Positions 55,492 through 64,000 are shown, numbered from the stretch's first letter. The stretch: 64,000 nucleotides of DNA from Candidatus Accumulibacter cognatus (GCA_013414765.1 CP058708.1:2537553-2601552), one strand, 5' to 3'. Notes: a model not told the origin generated them from the sequence alone. A program made the numbers and translations.

Positions 55492-57009
55492 TCAAGGGGT
55501 CGCGTGGGCGAGTGCCGGAACGATGCTTTCTTCCGTGATTCGACAAGCGGCGGCGATGGTAGAGCGGCCAAGGCGGGTAAGGTAATAGCGATAGCCATGA
55601 ACGACCTTCTTGATGAGACCGAACTGGCGCAGGCGCCAAAGATAGCGCGTGATGCTGGCCGGCGAGATCTGGCGCAAGAAGGGAGCGAGGTCGGCACGGC
55701 GGATACCACGGATGTTGAATTCGGGACGCTGAAGCGCGCGCAGCAGGGCTTGCTGAGTGGCGTCGAAGAAGTTGAAGCCCTTGAGGCTATGGCCATTGAC
55801 GATTTGGGGGCTGGTCAGTCGATGCAGGTTGCGATCGCCGGCGGAGAAGTCGTCCAGTGCGGAGAGATATTCGAGATAGCGGCGATTACACCCGAGCAGG
55901 ATCTCGCGCAAATCGATGAGGCTGTAGATGGTCTTTCGGAGGGGGGCGATCTCGCGCGAGTCGTGACCATCCCGATGTTCCACCTTACGGTGGTGCTTGA
56001 AGAAGGAAACGTTATTGGTCGTGGTCTCCAGACGCAGCACGCGGTTGAACTTGTCGTACATCTTGACCGATACTTTGCCAAAATGGTGCTTGATGCAAGT
56101 GCCCTCGATGCGCGTCGTGAAGCGGCTGCCGAGTTCCTGCGCCAGTTGCGGTGTGATCTTCTTGCCCAGGAAGTTGGCGACCTGGTCTGCCTTGACCGAG
56201 AAGATCGCCTGCCGGGAGAGTTCCTCGTAGAGCGACTTCAGGATCGTATCGGAGCGGAACAGCAGATCGGTCGAGTACTCCACCTGCATCAGGCTCCAGT
56301 GATAGGACTGTCCAAAGACCTCGAGGATCGGGCAGCACTGCTCGGCGTAGCGGTCCAGGAGAGCGTGCAGGGTGTCCGGCGAGAAGGCGTCCGCGAGTTG
56401 CTGAGCCCGCTCCCAATCGGCGATACGGATGAAAGCATTGTCCGCCATCGCGTAGTCGATACCTGCCGTTGTCAGCGAGTGTGCCAACCGACTGTGGCCA
56501 TTGCAGTAGAACTGCAGCCGGAATGGACTCCACGTCGGCACGCGCAGGTAGATGAGTCCGAGGGTTTCGTCCATCCAGTAGAAATAGTAGTGCAGGCACT
56601 TGCCCGAGGTGTGGCGCAGAAAGGTTTGGTGACTTTGCTTGTCGTGCCAGGGTTCGTAGGCGTCGCAGGCTTCCATGGCGGAGAGCACATGCACCAGTCC
56701 TGGATGATCCCCACGCTCCTTGAGCACCGCGGCAACGAGGTCTTCCTTGCGGATCTGCGCCTTGGCAACGTGCTCGATTCGCGCTCCCTGCGCGGTCGCC
56801 AGAGTCAGTGCGGCTTCACGAATGCGGTCACGCAGCGGCTCGGCAAAGCGCGGATAGTCAAAAATTCGAATGTGCCTGGCATTGAGAAAACTCGTCATCC
56901 CCGCCGCGTAGCACACACCGGGCAACGTCCCCGTAATCACGATCCGGTCGTAGCAGGAGAGCGTTCCTGCAAGCCGGTCGTGATATCGATCCGTCAGCAT
57001 CTGTGTCAT
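55492..57009 (-). CDS. Large protein of a recurrent, uncharacterised family (sometimes named MarR-family)
   Basis: 505 residues with GGAGG before ATG 57009. The N-terminus MTQMLTDRYHDRLAGTLSCYDRIVITGTLPGVCYAAGMTSFL is distinctive. The centre includes NFLGKKITPQLAQELGSRFTTRIEGTCIKHHFGKVSVKMYDKFNRVLRLETT. The C-terminus, with ASITRYLWRLRQFGLIKKVVHGYRYYLTRLG, looks like a winged-helix region, which is why such proteins get called MarR regulators. I recall this ~500-residue family as multi-copy in many bacteria, near mobile elements, with no known function. It follows IS remnants here. Confidence 0.7.
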   Translation of the reverse strand: MTQMLTDRYHDRLAGTLSCYDRIVITGTLPGVCYAAGMTSFLNARHIRIFDYPRFAEPLRDRIREAALTLATAQGARIEHVAKAQIRKEDLVAAVLKERGDHPGLVHVLSAMEACDAYEPWHDKQSHQTFLRHTSGKCLHYYFYWMDETLGLIYLRVPTWSPFRLQFYCNGHSRLAHSLTTAGIDYAMADNAFIRIADWERAQQLADAFSPDTLHALLDRYAEQCCPILEVFGQSYHWSLMQVEYSTDLLFRSDTILKSLYEELSRQAIFSVKADQVANFLGKKITPQLAQELGSRFTTRIEGTCIKHHFGKVSVKMYDKFNRVLRLETTTNNVSFFKHHRKVEHRDGHDSREIAPLRKTIYSLIDLREILLGCNRRYLEYLSALDDFSAGDRNLHRLTSPQIVNGHSLKGFNFFDATQQALLRALQRPEFNIRGIRRADLAPFLRQISPASITRYLWRLRQFGLIKKVVHGYRYYLTRLGRSTIAAACRITEESIVPALAHATP

Positions 57010-57354
57010 GGCCGCCTCCGATTACTTGCTAAGGCTATGACCAAAACCTTGACCTGTTTGGTTCCGGCTTCGCCGGCTTAGGCATATTTCTGTCGTCCAA
57101 TTGAGAGCACTTCCTCGGGAGTTGCCTGGTGGCGCCAAGCACTGACTGGTCGGGGAGTCTGGACCAGTGAGCACATTTGGTGAGCATGCACCGCAGGATG
57201 TACCGAAGCGCCATCGCGAGCATGACCGGCAAGGCTAATCCTGTCTTGGCCTTCACTACTTTCAAAGTCGGTGGTGTCTCAAATTGCTGCGGCCATTAAG
57301 GGGAAGTTAAGCAACGGCTCATAAACTGCCGCGCTTCCTTACCGGGGATCTGCC
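57010..57354. other. Gap before the hemolysin-family operon
   Basis: 345 bases. A minus-strand frame at 57035-57265 (LALPVMLAMALRYILRCML...) has a hydrophobic stretch but no good ribosome site and no family I know. The operon promoter must lie here. Confidence 0.3.
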
Positions 57355-57957
57355 ATGCAGACCGCAAAACGCGACATATTTCAAAACCGTTCCTGCCCGC
57401 TCACCGTCACTCACAGTGTCGTCGATTCGCCGCGGCGCGGAGAAACCGAAGCTTTCATCAGAATGAACTTCGCGCGCCACCACGGCGCCCAGGTATCGTC
57501 GTTTGCCCCCAATCTGCTGCTCATCGAGGAGCAGCAACGGATCGTGGCCGCCACCGGCTGGCGCGCCGCTCGTAGCGAAGTGTTGTTTCTCGAGCGCTAC
57601 CTTGACCAGCCTGTTGAAGAGGCAATGGCGCAACTGGCCGACCAGCGAGTTGGTCGTGAGCGCATCGTCGAAGTGGGCCATCTCGCTGCCGAAAAGGCCG
57701 GCGGCACCATACAGGTGGTTCTGGCCCTCGCAACTCACCTCGACCGATTGGGTTACGAGTGGGTCGTGTTCACCGCCACGCGTGAGCTGATCGGCATCTT
57801 TACCCGCCTGGGCCTTCCCTTGCTGGCATTGGCCCCGGCCGACCCTGCCCGTCTCGGTGATGCTGCCGGCGCCTGGGGCCACTATTACGACTCGCAGCCG
57901 ATCGTTGTCGCCGGGCGAATCCGCATGGCGATCGAGCGGATCGGCCAGCACACATGA
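57355..57957 (+). CDS. Thermostable hemolysin-family protein (GNAT-like)
   Basis: 200 residues. RGETEAFIRMNFARHHGAQVSSFAPNLLLIEE and AATGWRAARSEVLFLERYLD near the start, then RERIVEVGHLAA and WVVFTATRELIGIFTRLGLPLLALAPADPARL, are typical of the T_hemolysin family named after the Vibrio delta-VPH protein. The fold resembles GNAT/autoinducer-synthase acyltransferases, so an acyl-transfer role is more plausible than pore formation. No signal peptide. ATGA overlap with the ligase gene makes it the first member of an operon. Confidence 0.8.
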   Translation: MQTAKRDIFQNRSCPLTVTHSVVDSPRRGETEAFIRMNFARHHGAQVSSFAPNLLLIEEQQRIVAATGWRAARSEVLFLERYLDQPVEEAMAQLADQRVGRERIVEVGHLAAEKAGGTIQVVLALATHLDRLGYEWVVFTATRELIGIFTRLGLPLLALAPADPARLGDAAGAWGHYYDSQPIVVAGRIRMAIERIGQHT

Positions 57958-59450
57958 GCGCCGGAATCCTGTTTGCCGCTCTGGCCGAACGGGCGCCCGA
58001 CGAGGTCGTCCTGCAGGGGGTCACAAAAACCTGGTGCGCTGCCGAGTTGCGGTTGGAGATCGAGGATCTGGCCGGGCGGCTGGCGGGCACGCGCGTCCTC
58101 GCCGTCCTCGCCGACAATGGGCCAGCGTGGGCGATCGCCGACCTCGCTGCCTTGCGTGCCGGCGCCGTTCATCTGCCGCTACCCGGTTTCTTCAGCCAGC
58201 CGCAACTGGCGCACGCCCTGGAGCAGAGTGCAGCCGATACGCTGTTGACCGACCAGCCTGCACGTATTGCCGAACTGGATCTCGGTTTTGTCAGCAGCGG
58301 CGAATGGAACGGGCTAACCTGGATGCAGCGATCGTTGTCGGCAGTATTCCTGCCCGCCGGCACCGCCAAGATTTCCTTCACTTCGGGTAGCACGGGGGCA
58401 CCGAGAGGCGTCTGTCTGAGCGCTGCCGGCCTGATGGCTACCGCCCGAGCGCTTGTGAATCGACTGGCTGATCTGCCGATTTGCACTCATCTGGCAGTCC
58501 TGCCCTTGTCCTTGCTGCTCGAGAACTGCGCGGGCATCTACGCGCCACTGCTGCGCGCCGCCCGGATCTGTTTACCCGATCTGTCCTCCCTGGGCTGGCA
58601 CGGTATGGCCGCGTTCACTCCGGCGGCGCTGCAGCGTGCAGTTTGTGCAGCGGCTGCGGACAGTCTGATCCTTGTTCCCGAGTTGCTCAAGGCCTGGACT
58701 ATATTCCTGGCGACCACGCAACAACGTGCGCCATCGGGACTCAGCTACGTCGCCGTCGGTGGTGCCCGGGTCTCCCCGGATCTCCTTTTTCAGGCACGTG
58801 AATGGGGTCTGCCGGTTTACGAGGGCTACGGGCTGACCGAGTGTGGCTCGGTGGTCAGCCTCAATCGCCCGGGTGATGACGGCATCAATGTCGGACGCCC
58901 GCTCGATCATCTCGCCGTGCGTATCGACGATGGCGAAATTCGGGTCGAGGGGCGTGGTTTTCTCGGCTATGTCGGTGATCGCTCAACCGGGCAGGCCGGG
59001 ATCATCGCGCCCGTGCGAGAGTTTGCCACGGGAGACCTGGGTCGCTTCGGCGCTGACGGCCATCTCCATTTGTCGGGGCGGCGCAAGAATGTCCTGATTA
59101 CTTCCTGGGGCCGCAACATCGCGCCCGAGTGGGTCGAATCGATCCTGCTGGCGCAGCCGGCCATCGCGCAAGCGGTCGTCACCGGTGACGGCAAACCCTG
59201 GCTCAGTGCCGTGCTCGTCGCATCGCCCGGGGTCGACCGCGCCAGTCTTGAGGCTGCGGTACAGCGGGCCAACAATGCGCTGCCGGACTACACGCGTATC
59301 GGGCGCTGGCTTGCCGCCGCGCCGTTCAGCACCACCAATGGCCTGGCCACCGGTAACGGCCGTCCGATTCGTAGTGCAATTTTGAGTCACCACGCTGCCG
59401 AGTTGGCGGCGCTGTATCGCGAGAGGGAAGCAGCCGATGTCGTTTCATGA
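57954..59450 (+). CDS. AMP-dependent acid-CoA ligase/synthetase
   Basis: 498 residues. The P-loop of adenylate-forming enzymes, ISFTSGSTGAPRGVCLS, is near 139-155. The A5-like motif GYGLTECGSVVS is near 291-302, EFATGDLGRFGADGHLHLSGRRKN (A7/A8) at about 355-378. A short C-terminal domain follows; the Lys of motif A10 is hard to place. It should activate a fatty or other carboxylic acid as acyl-AMP and thioester. It overlaps the diiron-oxidase-like gene by 14 bases. Confidence 0.85.
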   Translation: MSAGILFAALAERAPDEVVLQGVTKTWCAAELRLEIEDLAGRLAGTRVLAVLADNGPAWAIADLAALRAGAVHLPLPGFFSQPQLAHALEQSAADTLLTDQPARIAELDLGFVSSGEWNGLTWMQRSLSAVFLPAGTAKISFTSGSTGAPRGVCLSAAGLMATARALVNRLADLPICTHLAVLPLSLLLENCAGIYAPLLRAARICLPDLSSLGWHGMAAFTPAALQRAVCAAAADSLILVPELLKAWTIFLATTQQRAPSGLSYVAVGGARVSPDLLFQAREWGLPVYEGYGLTECGSVVSLNRPGDDGINVGRPLDHLAVRIDDGEIRVEGRGFLGYVGDRSTGQAGIIAPVREFATGDLGRFGADGHLHLSGRRKNVLITSWGRNIAPEWVESILLAQPAIAQAVVTGDGKPWLSAVLVASPGVDRASLEAAVQRANNALPDYTRIGRWLAAAPFSTTNGLATGNGRPIRSAILSHHAAELAALYREREAADVVS

Positions 59451-60102
59451 ACAATTGATCGACGCCACGGCTGCGGAGCGTGCGCATTTTCTGGCCGCGC
59501 CGGTGATCGCCGATTGCCTGCAGGGCCGCGTGCGTCTGGAGAGCTACCTTGCCTTCCTCGGACAGGCCTATCACCACGTCCGGCATACGACGCCCCTGCT
59601 GATGACCCTCGGTGGGCGCCTGCCCGAACGTTTGTCCTGGCTGCGGCGAGCGGTTGCCGAGTACATCGACGAGGAAATTGGCCACGAGGAATGGATCCTC
59701 AGCGACATCACTGCCGCCGGTGGTGACGCCGCCGCCGTGCGCATGAGTCGGCCCGATCTTCCGGCCGAGGTGATGATCGCTTACGCCTACGACCTGCTCA
59801 GTCGTGGCAATCCAGCGGCGTTCTTCGGGATGGTCTTCGTTCTTGAGGGGACCAGCGTGGCTCTGGCCTTGCAGGCAGCCGACCGCATTCAGCAGGCGCT
59901 GGCGCTGCCCAATGCCGCTTTCACCTATCTGCGTTCTCACGGCACTCTGGACCAGGAGCACACCCGTCATCTGGCGGCGCTGCTCGAAAGGATGACACCC
60001 GCCGATCAGGACGATGTCGTGCACAGTGCGCGGGTCTTCTACAAACTCTACGGGGACGTATTCCGAGCCCTGTCAAGCGTCGGGGAACGGTCATGCAACT
60101 AG
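59437..60102 (+). CDS. Heme-oxygenase-like diiron oxidase/TenA-fold protein
   Basis: 221 residues, all helical, in the TenA/heme-oxygenase-like family annotated iron-containing redox enzyme. Candidate metal ligands are H83 (IGHEEW), E137 (FVLEGTS) and the trio H168-x3-D172-x2-H175 (RSHGTLDQEH), the spacing known from heme-oxygenase-like diiron oxidases such as CADD and UndA. E75, E79 or E80 could supply the remaining glutamate. Thiaminase activity is therefore unlikely. Overlaps the ligase (14 bases) and SDR (10 bases). Confidence 0.72.
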   Translation: MSFHEQLIDATAAERAHFLAAPVIADCLQGRVRLESYLAFLGQAYHHVRHTTPLLMTLGGRLPERLSWLRRAVAEYIDEEIGHEEWILSDITAAGGDAAAVRMSRPDLPAEVMIAYAYDLLSRGNPAAFFGMVFVLEGTSVALALQAADRIQQALALPNAAFTYLRSHGTLDQEHTRHLAALLERMTPADQDDVVHSARVFYKLYGDVFRALSSVGERSCN

Positions 60103-60878
60103 AAAATGCACGCATTCTGTTGACGGGCGCCAGCGGCGGACTCGGCCAGGAACTCGCCCAGCAGTTGACCGACGCCGGTGCCGCGCTGCTGCTTGCCGGG
60201 CGCGACAGCGGTCGCCTTGGTTCCCTGGTCGCATCGCTGGGGCCAGGTGCGGCCAGCATCTGCGCTGACCTCGGCCGGCCGGACGGCATTGCGGCGCTTG
60301 CCGGTGCGGCACGCGAGTTCGACATCAACGTGTTGATCAACAACGCCGGTATCGGCGCTTTTGGCCTCTTCGAGCATCAGGATTGGGCGACCATCGAGCA
60401 GGTTCTGGCGACCAATCTCGAGGCGCCGATCCATCTCACCCAGGCACTGCTGCCGTGGCTCAAGGCGCAGCCGCAAGCGGCGATCGTCAACATCGGGTCG
60501 ACCTTCGGTAGCCTGCCATTTCCCGGTTTCGCCGCCTACTCGGCGGCCAAGGCCGGGCTGCGCGGGTTTTCCCAGGCTTTGCGTCGGGAACTGGCCGATT
60601 CGCTGGTGGCGGTCATCCATCTTGCGCCCCGCGCCATCGACACGCCACTCAACAGCGATGCCGTCAAGGCGCTGAACCGTGCGCTGAAGAACCACAGCGA
60701 CAGCGCCGAAGAAGTCGCCCGGCAAGTCGTCCGTGCCCTGCGCCGCGGTCACGGCGAGCATCATTTCGGCTTTCCCGAACGACTGTTCGCCTGGCTCAAC
60801 GGCGTCGCGCCATCGCTCATCGATCGTGGACTGGCCGGCAAGCTGGCGATCATCAAACAGCATGGCTCCTCCTCTTGA
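60093..60878 (+). CDS. Short-chain dehydrogenase/reductase
   Basis: 261 residues. TGASGGLG at 11-18, NNAGIGAFGLFEH near 83, the catalytic serine in IVNIGSTFGSLPF and YSAAKAGLRGFSQALRRE with Y-x3-K. The C-terminal part (LFAWLNGVAPSLIDRGLAGKL) has a hydrophobic helix that could touch membranes. It probably reduces an acyl-derived aldehyde or ketone made by the previous two enzymes. Overlaps the upstream gene by 10 bases and is followed after 25 bases by an exported TPR protein. Confidence 0.87.
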   Translation: MQLENARILLTGASGGLGQELAQQLTDAGAALLLAGRDSGRLGSLVASLGPGAASICADLGRPDGIAALAGAAREFDINVLINNAGIGAFGLFEHQDWATIEQVLATNLEAPIHLTQALLPWLKAQPQAAIVNIGSTFGSLPFPGFAAYSAAKAGLRGFSQALRRELADSLVAVIHLAPRAIDTPLNSDAVKALNRALKNHSDSAEEVARQVVRALRRGHGEHHFGFPERLFAWLNGVAPSLIDRGLAGKLAIIKQHGSSS

Positions 60879-60903
60879 TTCTTCCAGTAAAAGGATTCAC
60901 CCA

Positions 60904-61560
60904 ATGAACATGTGTTGTCAGGCTCGCCGGCTCCTCGCGCTGCCGTTCTTCCTCGTTTGCACGAACCTGGCGCTGGCGTCGACGCCGGAAGATCTGATCC
61001 GCCCGATTCAGGAGCAATGGGCGGAAATCAAGTATCGTCAGCCGGAGAAGCAGCAGGCCGACAGCTATCGTGCGCTGGCCGTCCAGGCAAGAAAGGTCGT
61101 CGATGGCAACCCGAAGATGTCCGAGCCGCTGATCTGGGAGGGCATCGTTCTATCCAGCGAGGCGGGCGCCAAGGGCGGCCTCGGCGCGCTGTCGCTGGCC
61201 AAGGAAGCGCGCCAGCGTCTGGACGAAGCCCTCAAGCTGAATGACAAGGCGCTCAACGGTTCGGCGTACACAAGTCTGGCGACGCTGTACGCCAAGGTGC
61301 CGGGTTGGCCGGTTGGCTTCGGTGACAAGGAACGCGCCGAGGAGTATTTCAAGAAGGCGCTGGCGATCAACCCGGACGGCATTGACCCGAACTTCTTTTA
61401 CGGTGAGTATCTTGCCGAGCGCGGCAAGACCGTCGAGGCGCTCACGCATCTCGAAAAGGCGCTCAAAGCGCCGCCCCGTCCCGGTCGTGAACTGGCCGAC
61501 AGTGGTCGCCGCCAGGAAATCCAGGCCCTGCTGGCCAAGCTCAGGAAGGAAGGCCGGTAA
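60904..61560 (+). CDS. Exported TPR-repeat protein
   Basis: 218 residues from ATG 60904, AAAAGGA upstream; the open frame before it overlaps the SDR and is not used. The signal peptide (MNMCCQARRLLALPFFLVCTNLALAS) ends near ALAS-TPED. TPR-like helices follow: LDEALKLNDKALNGSAYTSLATLYAKVPGWPVGFGDKERAEEYFKKALAINPDGIDPNFFYGEYLAERGKTVEALTHLEKAL. It is a periplasmic scaffold or binding protein and closes the hemolysin-family operon. Confidence 0.75.
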   Translation: MNMCCQARRLLALPFFLVCTNLALASTPEDLIRPIQEQWAEIKYRQPEKQQADSYRALAVQARKVVDGNPKMSEPLIWEGIVLSSEAGAKGGLGALSLAKEARQRLDEALKLNDKALNGSAYTSLATLYAKVPGWPVGFGDKERAEEYFKKALAINPDGIDPNFFYGEYLAERGKTVEALTHLEKALKAPPRPGRELADSGRRQEIQALLAKLRKEGR

Positions 61561-61883
61561 GTGCCGGTTCTACCGGTCGAAAACGACTCTCTGCCCAGAG
61601 ATGCATCCGTCTGTGCAATGCTCGCAGAGCACACGGTCGACCGGGTGCGCGACGGCGAATGGCTTCTTGCTCGACGACATTCTGGCTTGATCACCATAGC
61701 AAATGCACGGGCATCGGTCCGAGTGAGTGAAGCCGATGCTTGTTCCCCGGACATCATGGACAGATCGCAGAATCTCGCTCCGGCGCTCTTGATGCGGTGC
61801 TACACTGGATAAGCGAGCTCTTCGAGTCGAGTCAAGTCAACTGCAGCCGTCTCTGGGGCTTGGTAGGGACTGAGGAGATGACC
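61561..61883. other. Gap between TPR protein and radical SAM gene
   Basis: 323 bases with no supported gene; a GTG-initiated frame directly after the TPR stop shows no recognisable protein. A promoter for the radical SAM gene is expected. Confidence 0.35.
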
Positions 61884-63017
61884 ATGATCACCGAAACTAT
61901 CAACAGACTCAAAAACAAGGCACGCAAGGCCGTCGGCCGGCTGACGGACGACAAACCCGAGGTTCGTCGGGCGCTCGTCCAGGCCGAGAATTGGGTCGAG
62001 CAGCAGCGTCACATGCTCGGCGGCGTCTTTCCGTCGATCATCAGACCTCGCCCCGCACGGCTCTTTCTGGCATTGACGGGTCACTGCAACTGGCGCTGCC
62101 TCGGCTGCTGCTATGAACGCGACTTCATGGTCGGAGAGCAACTCTCGTTCGACATGATCAGGGAGGTGCTCGACGATGCGCGGGACGCCGGCATTCACCG
62201 TGTTCGCCTTTACGGAGGTGAACCCCTTCTGCACCCCGATCTGCCTGCGATCGTTGCGCACTGCCGCAAACTCAAGATCACGCCCTTCGTCACAACCAAC
62301 GCTTCGTTGCTGGAACACAAGATCGACGACCTTTACGAAGCAGGGCTGCGCGACATTTCGGTCGGGTTCTACGGGACAGGTGCGGAGATGGACAGCTATG
62401 TCCAGCGTCCGGGACACTTCGCCCGTTTCGAACGAGGATTGGCCGCGGTGCACCACAAGTACAACGGCAAGATTTCGATGCAGTTGAACTGGCTATTCCG
62501 ACGGGACACGTGCAACCTGGAAACCTTGCACGAGGCTTTCGCGTTCTCACAGAAGTACGGCGCGCGTTTTCAGGTGGATCTGATCCACTATTCCCTTCCC
62601 TATTTTACGAAGGGTCAGGAGCAGGAACTCTACTTCCGGCCGGAAGATCGCCCCCGCATCGATGAAGTGATCGAGGAGCTGCTCCGCCTGAAGGCCGTAC
62701 ACCCCGACATCATCGGCTCAACACCCGAGATGATCCGATCGATGCCGGACTGGCTGCTGTTGGGGCCGGGCATGCGCGTGCCCTGTACGGCCGCCGAACT
62801 CATTTGGATCGGACCAGATGGCACGGTGCAACTGTGCTACGTGACCTTCAATCTCGGCAATCTCCACGAACATCGTCTGCGTGACCTGCTCTTCACCCCC
62901 GCGCACTTCGATGCGGCACGCAAGGCATTTGCGCTCGACTGCCCGAACTGCCACTGCGAAGCCGGCGACCGGATCATGCGGCATGCACCGAGTCTGGCGC
63001 GCTATCGGGCGACATAG
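61884..63017 (+). CDS. Radical SAM protein with SPASM-like C-terminus
   Basis: 377 residues from ATG 61884, with GAGGAG six bases upstream; the ATG at 61878 would sit too close to it. The [4Fe-4S] motif C-x3-C-x2-C is in TGHCNWRCLGCC at residues 65-76 (C68, C72, C75). GGEPLLHPDL is the SAM-binding GGE loop. The C-terminal CTAAELIWIGPDGTVQLCYVTF, and CPNCHC give extra cysteines as in SPASM domains. Radical SAM enzymes of this kind modify peptides or sugars or act in glycan loci; here the next gene is a glycosyltransferase. Confidence 0.85.
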   Translation: MITETINRLKNKARKAVGRLTDDKPEVRRALVQAENWVEQQRHMLGGVFPSIIRPRPARLFLALTGHCNWRCLGCCYERDFMVGEQLSFDMIREVLDDARDAGIHRVRLYGGEPLLHPDLPAIVAHCRKLKITPFVTTNASLLEHKIDDLYEAGLRDISVGFYGTGAEMDSYVQRPGHFARFERGLAAVHHKYNGKISMQLNWLFRRDTCNLETLHEAFAFSQKYGARFQVDLIHYSLPYFTKGQEQELYFRPEDRPRIDEVIEELLRLKAVHPDIIGSTPEMIRSMPDWLLLGPGMRVPCTAAELIWIGPDGTVQLCYVTFNLGNLHEHRLRDLLFTPAHFDAARKAFALDCPNCHCEAGDRIMRHAPSLARYRAT

Positions 63018-63038
63018 TATCCCGGGCATGCTGCCGAT

Positions 63039-64000
63039 ATGAGGAACAGCAGCGGTTCCGCAGGACTCGTCCAGCCGAGTATCCTGCACATCATTCTCGG
63101 CATGGGTGTCGGCGGCGTGGAAAAAGGCGTGCACACGATTGCCTTGGGTCTCCATGCGCGTGGCCACAGGCAGGGCGTCGCATGCCTGGAATACATGGGC
63201 GCCCTGGGCAGCGAGCTGCTGCAGACGATACCGGTCTGGTCATGCGAGGCCGACAATCGTCGTTCGAAACTCGCCGCCATGCGGGATTTGGCAGAACGGA
63301 TTCGGGCGTTTCATCCCGATGTCGTGCACGTTCGTAATTGTACTGCCTGGATCTACGCTTGGTTCGCATGGAAGCTCGCCGGTGCGCCGGGCAGACTCGT
63401 TTTCAGCATCCACGGGCTGGACTGGAACGGTGCGATCGCACCCATCCGGGTCTTCGTGTACCGATGGATTGCACGTTCGACATCGACGTTGCTCGCGGTG
63501 TCATCAGCAACGGCGGACGCTTTCGCCGCCGCATCGGGCATCTCTCGCGACCGCTTTCGCGTCATCCATAGTGGTGTCGATACGCAATTCTTTCGCCCTC
63601 GCGAAGTACCCGATTGGAGGAGGACGGCCGACTGCGTCATCGGATGCGTGGCACGGCTGAGCCAGCGCAAGGGGCACGAATACCTTCTGCAAGCCGTGGC
63701 TCGGCTGCGCGGCAAAGGGCGAAGCGGCTTGCGCGTCGTGATTATCGGTGACGGCCCGTACCGTGCGACGCTTGAGCGTCTCTCGTTCCTCCTCGAGATC
63801 ACGGATTGCGTCACCTTCGTGGGTGAAGTCCACAACGTACGAGATCGGCTGCGCGCGATGAACCTCTTCGTCCTTCCGAGCCTCTCGGAAGGGCGGCCCA
63901 CGTCGATCATGGAAGCGATGGCTACAGGCCTCCCAGTCGTTGCGACTCGGGTGGGTGCGGTCGATACACTCGTAGCGCATGGCAAGACCGGACTCCTTGT
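63039..64000 (+). CDS. Glycosyltransferase family 4, cut by window edge
   Basis: The frame opens at ATG 63039 (MRNSSGSAGLVQPSIL) and is still open at the last base (about 320 codons). The N-terminal acceptor loop is GMGVGGVEKGVHTIA, the donor domain has VIGCVARLSQRKGHEYLLQAV and PSLSEGRPTSIMEAMATGLPVVATRVGAVD with the glutamate pair. It belongs to a second polysaccharide region with the radical SAM gene. Confidence 0.87.
   Translation, partial: MRNSSGSAGLVQPSILHIILGMGVGGVEKGVHTIALGLHARGHRQGVACLEYMGALGSELLQTIPVWSCEADNRRSKLAAMRDLAERIRAFHPDVVHVRNCTAWIYAWFAWKLAGAPGRLVFSIHGLDWNGAIAPIRVFVYRWIARSTSTLLAVSSATADAFAAASGISRDRFRVIHSGVDTQFFRPREVPDWRRTADCVIGCVARLSQRKGHEYLLQAVARLRGKGRSGLRVVIIGDGPYRATLERLSFLLEITDCVTFVGEVHNVRDRLRAMNLFVLPSLSEGRPTSIMEAMATGLPVVATRVGAVDTLVAHGKTGLL

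Noticed and set aside
57355-57957. Pore-forming haemolysin toxin
   Set aside because: No signal peptide or toxin architecture; the family name is historical and the fold appears GNAT-like.

Overview
The window is a GC-rich chromosomal segment that most resembles a betaproteobacterium of the Rhodocyclales, with a flavour of Candidatus Accumulibacter. This is judged from gene content and protein similarity recalled from memory. Genes are tightly packed, often with 4-base ATGA overlaps. A number of decayed gene fragments and one nested insertion sequence show an actively eroding accessory genome.

Layout: (1) 1-15.5 kb is an exopolysaccharide locus of the exosortase-A/EpsH-associated type. It holds glycosyltransferases, an AlgD-like GDP-mannose 6-dehydrogenase, a methyltransferase, a CapK/PaaK-like adenylate-forming enzyme, an exosortase-associated O-ligase, a polysaccharide deacetylase and an exported TPR protein. 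On the other strand lie a Wzx-type flippase, an APH-fold kinase and a nucleotidyltransferase-like protein. (2) 15.8-24.6 kb is metK with a candidate attenuator, then lipid A and LPS core genes (LpxL/HtrB, WaaG, WaaP, a truncated InaA-like kinase, a double kinase), an HDOD protein and MsbA. (3) 24.8-31 kb has PBP1A, a wrecked antitoxin/type III restriction chimera, riboflavin synthase and an AI-2E-type permease. (4) 30.7-39.7 kb has a membrane aminopropyltransferase paired with a Tat-lipoprotein flavin oxidoreductase, a cupin, an old-yellow-enzyme reductase, an RNase D-like exonuclease, an SDR and a catalase-like exported peroxidase. Between them are relics of TIR, TRAFs-binding/DUF4071-like and CBS genes. 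(5) 40-53.4 kb has two chemoreceptors, an FtsX-family permease, a methionyl-tRNA synthetase relic, an RND efflux pair and Dps. (6) 53.5-57 kb is a mobile-element island: an ISAzo13-family element between IS66-like remnants, then a 505-codon gene of a family I recall as multi-copy and of unknown role. (7) 57.3-61.6 kb is a compact operon of thermostable-hemolysin-family protein, AMP-dependent ligase, heme-oxygenase-like diiron oxidase candidate, SDR and TPR protein. (8) 61.9 kb to the end has a radical SAM protein and the start of another glycosyltransferase.

Working together: regions 1, 2 and 8 build and decorate the cell surface (EPS, lipid A, phosphorylated LPS core). The operon in region 7 looks like an uncharacterised fatty-acid-derived metabolite pathway and is the best candidate for an undescribed system. 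All functional calls come from reading the sequence and remembered families; no database search was run.
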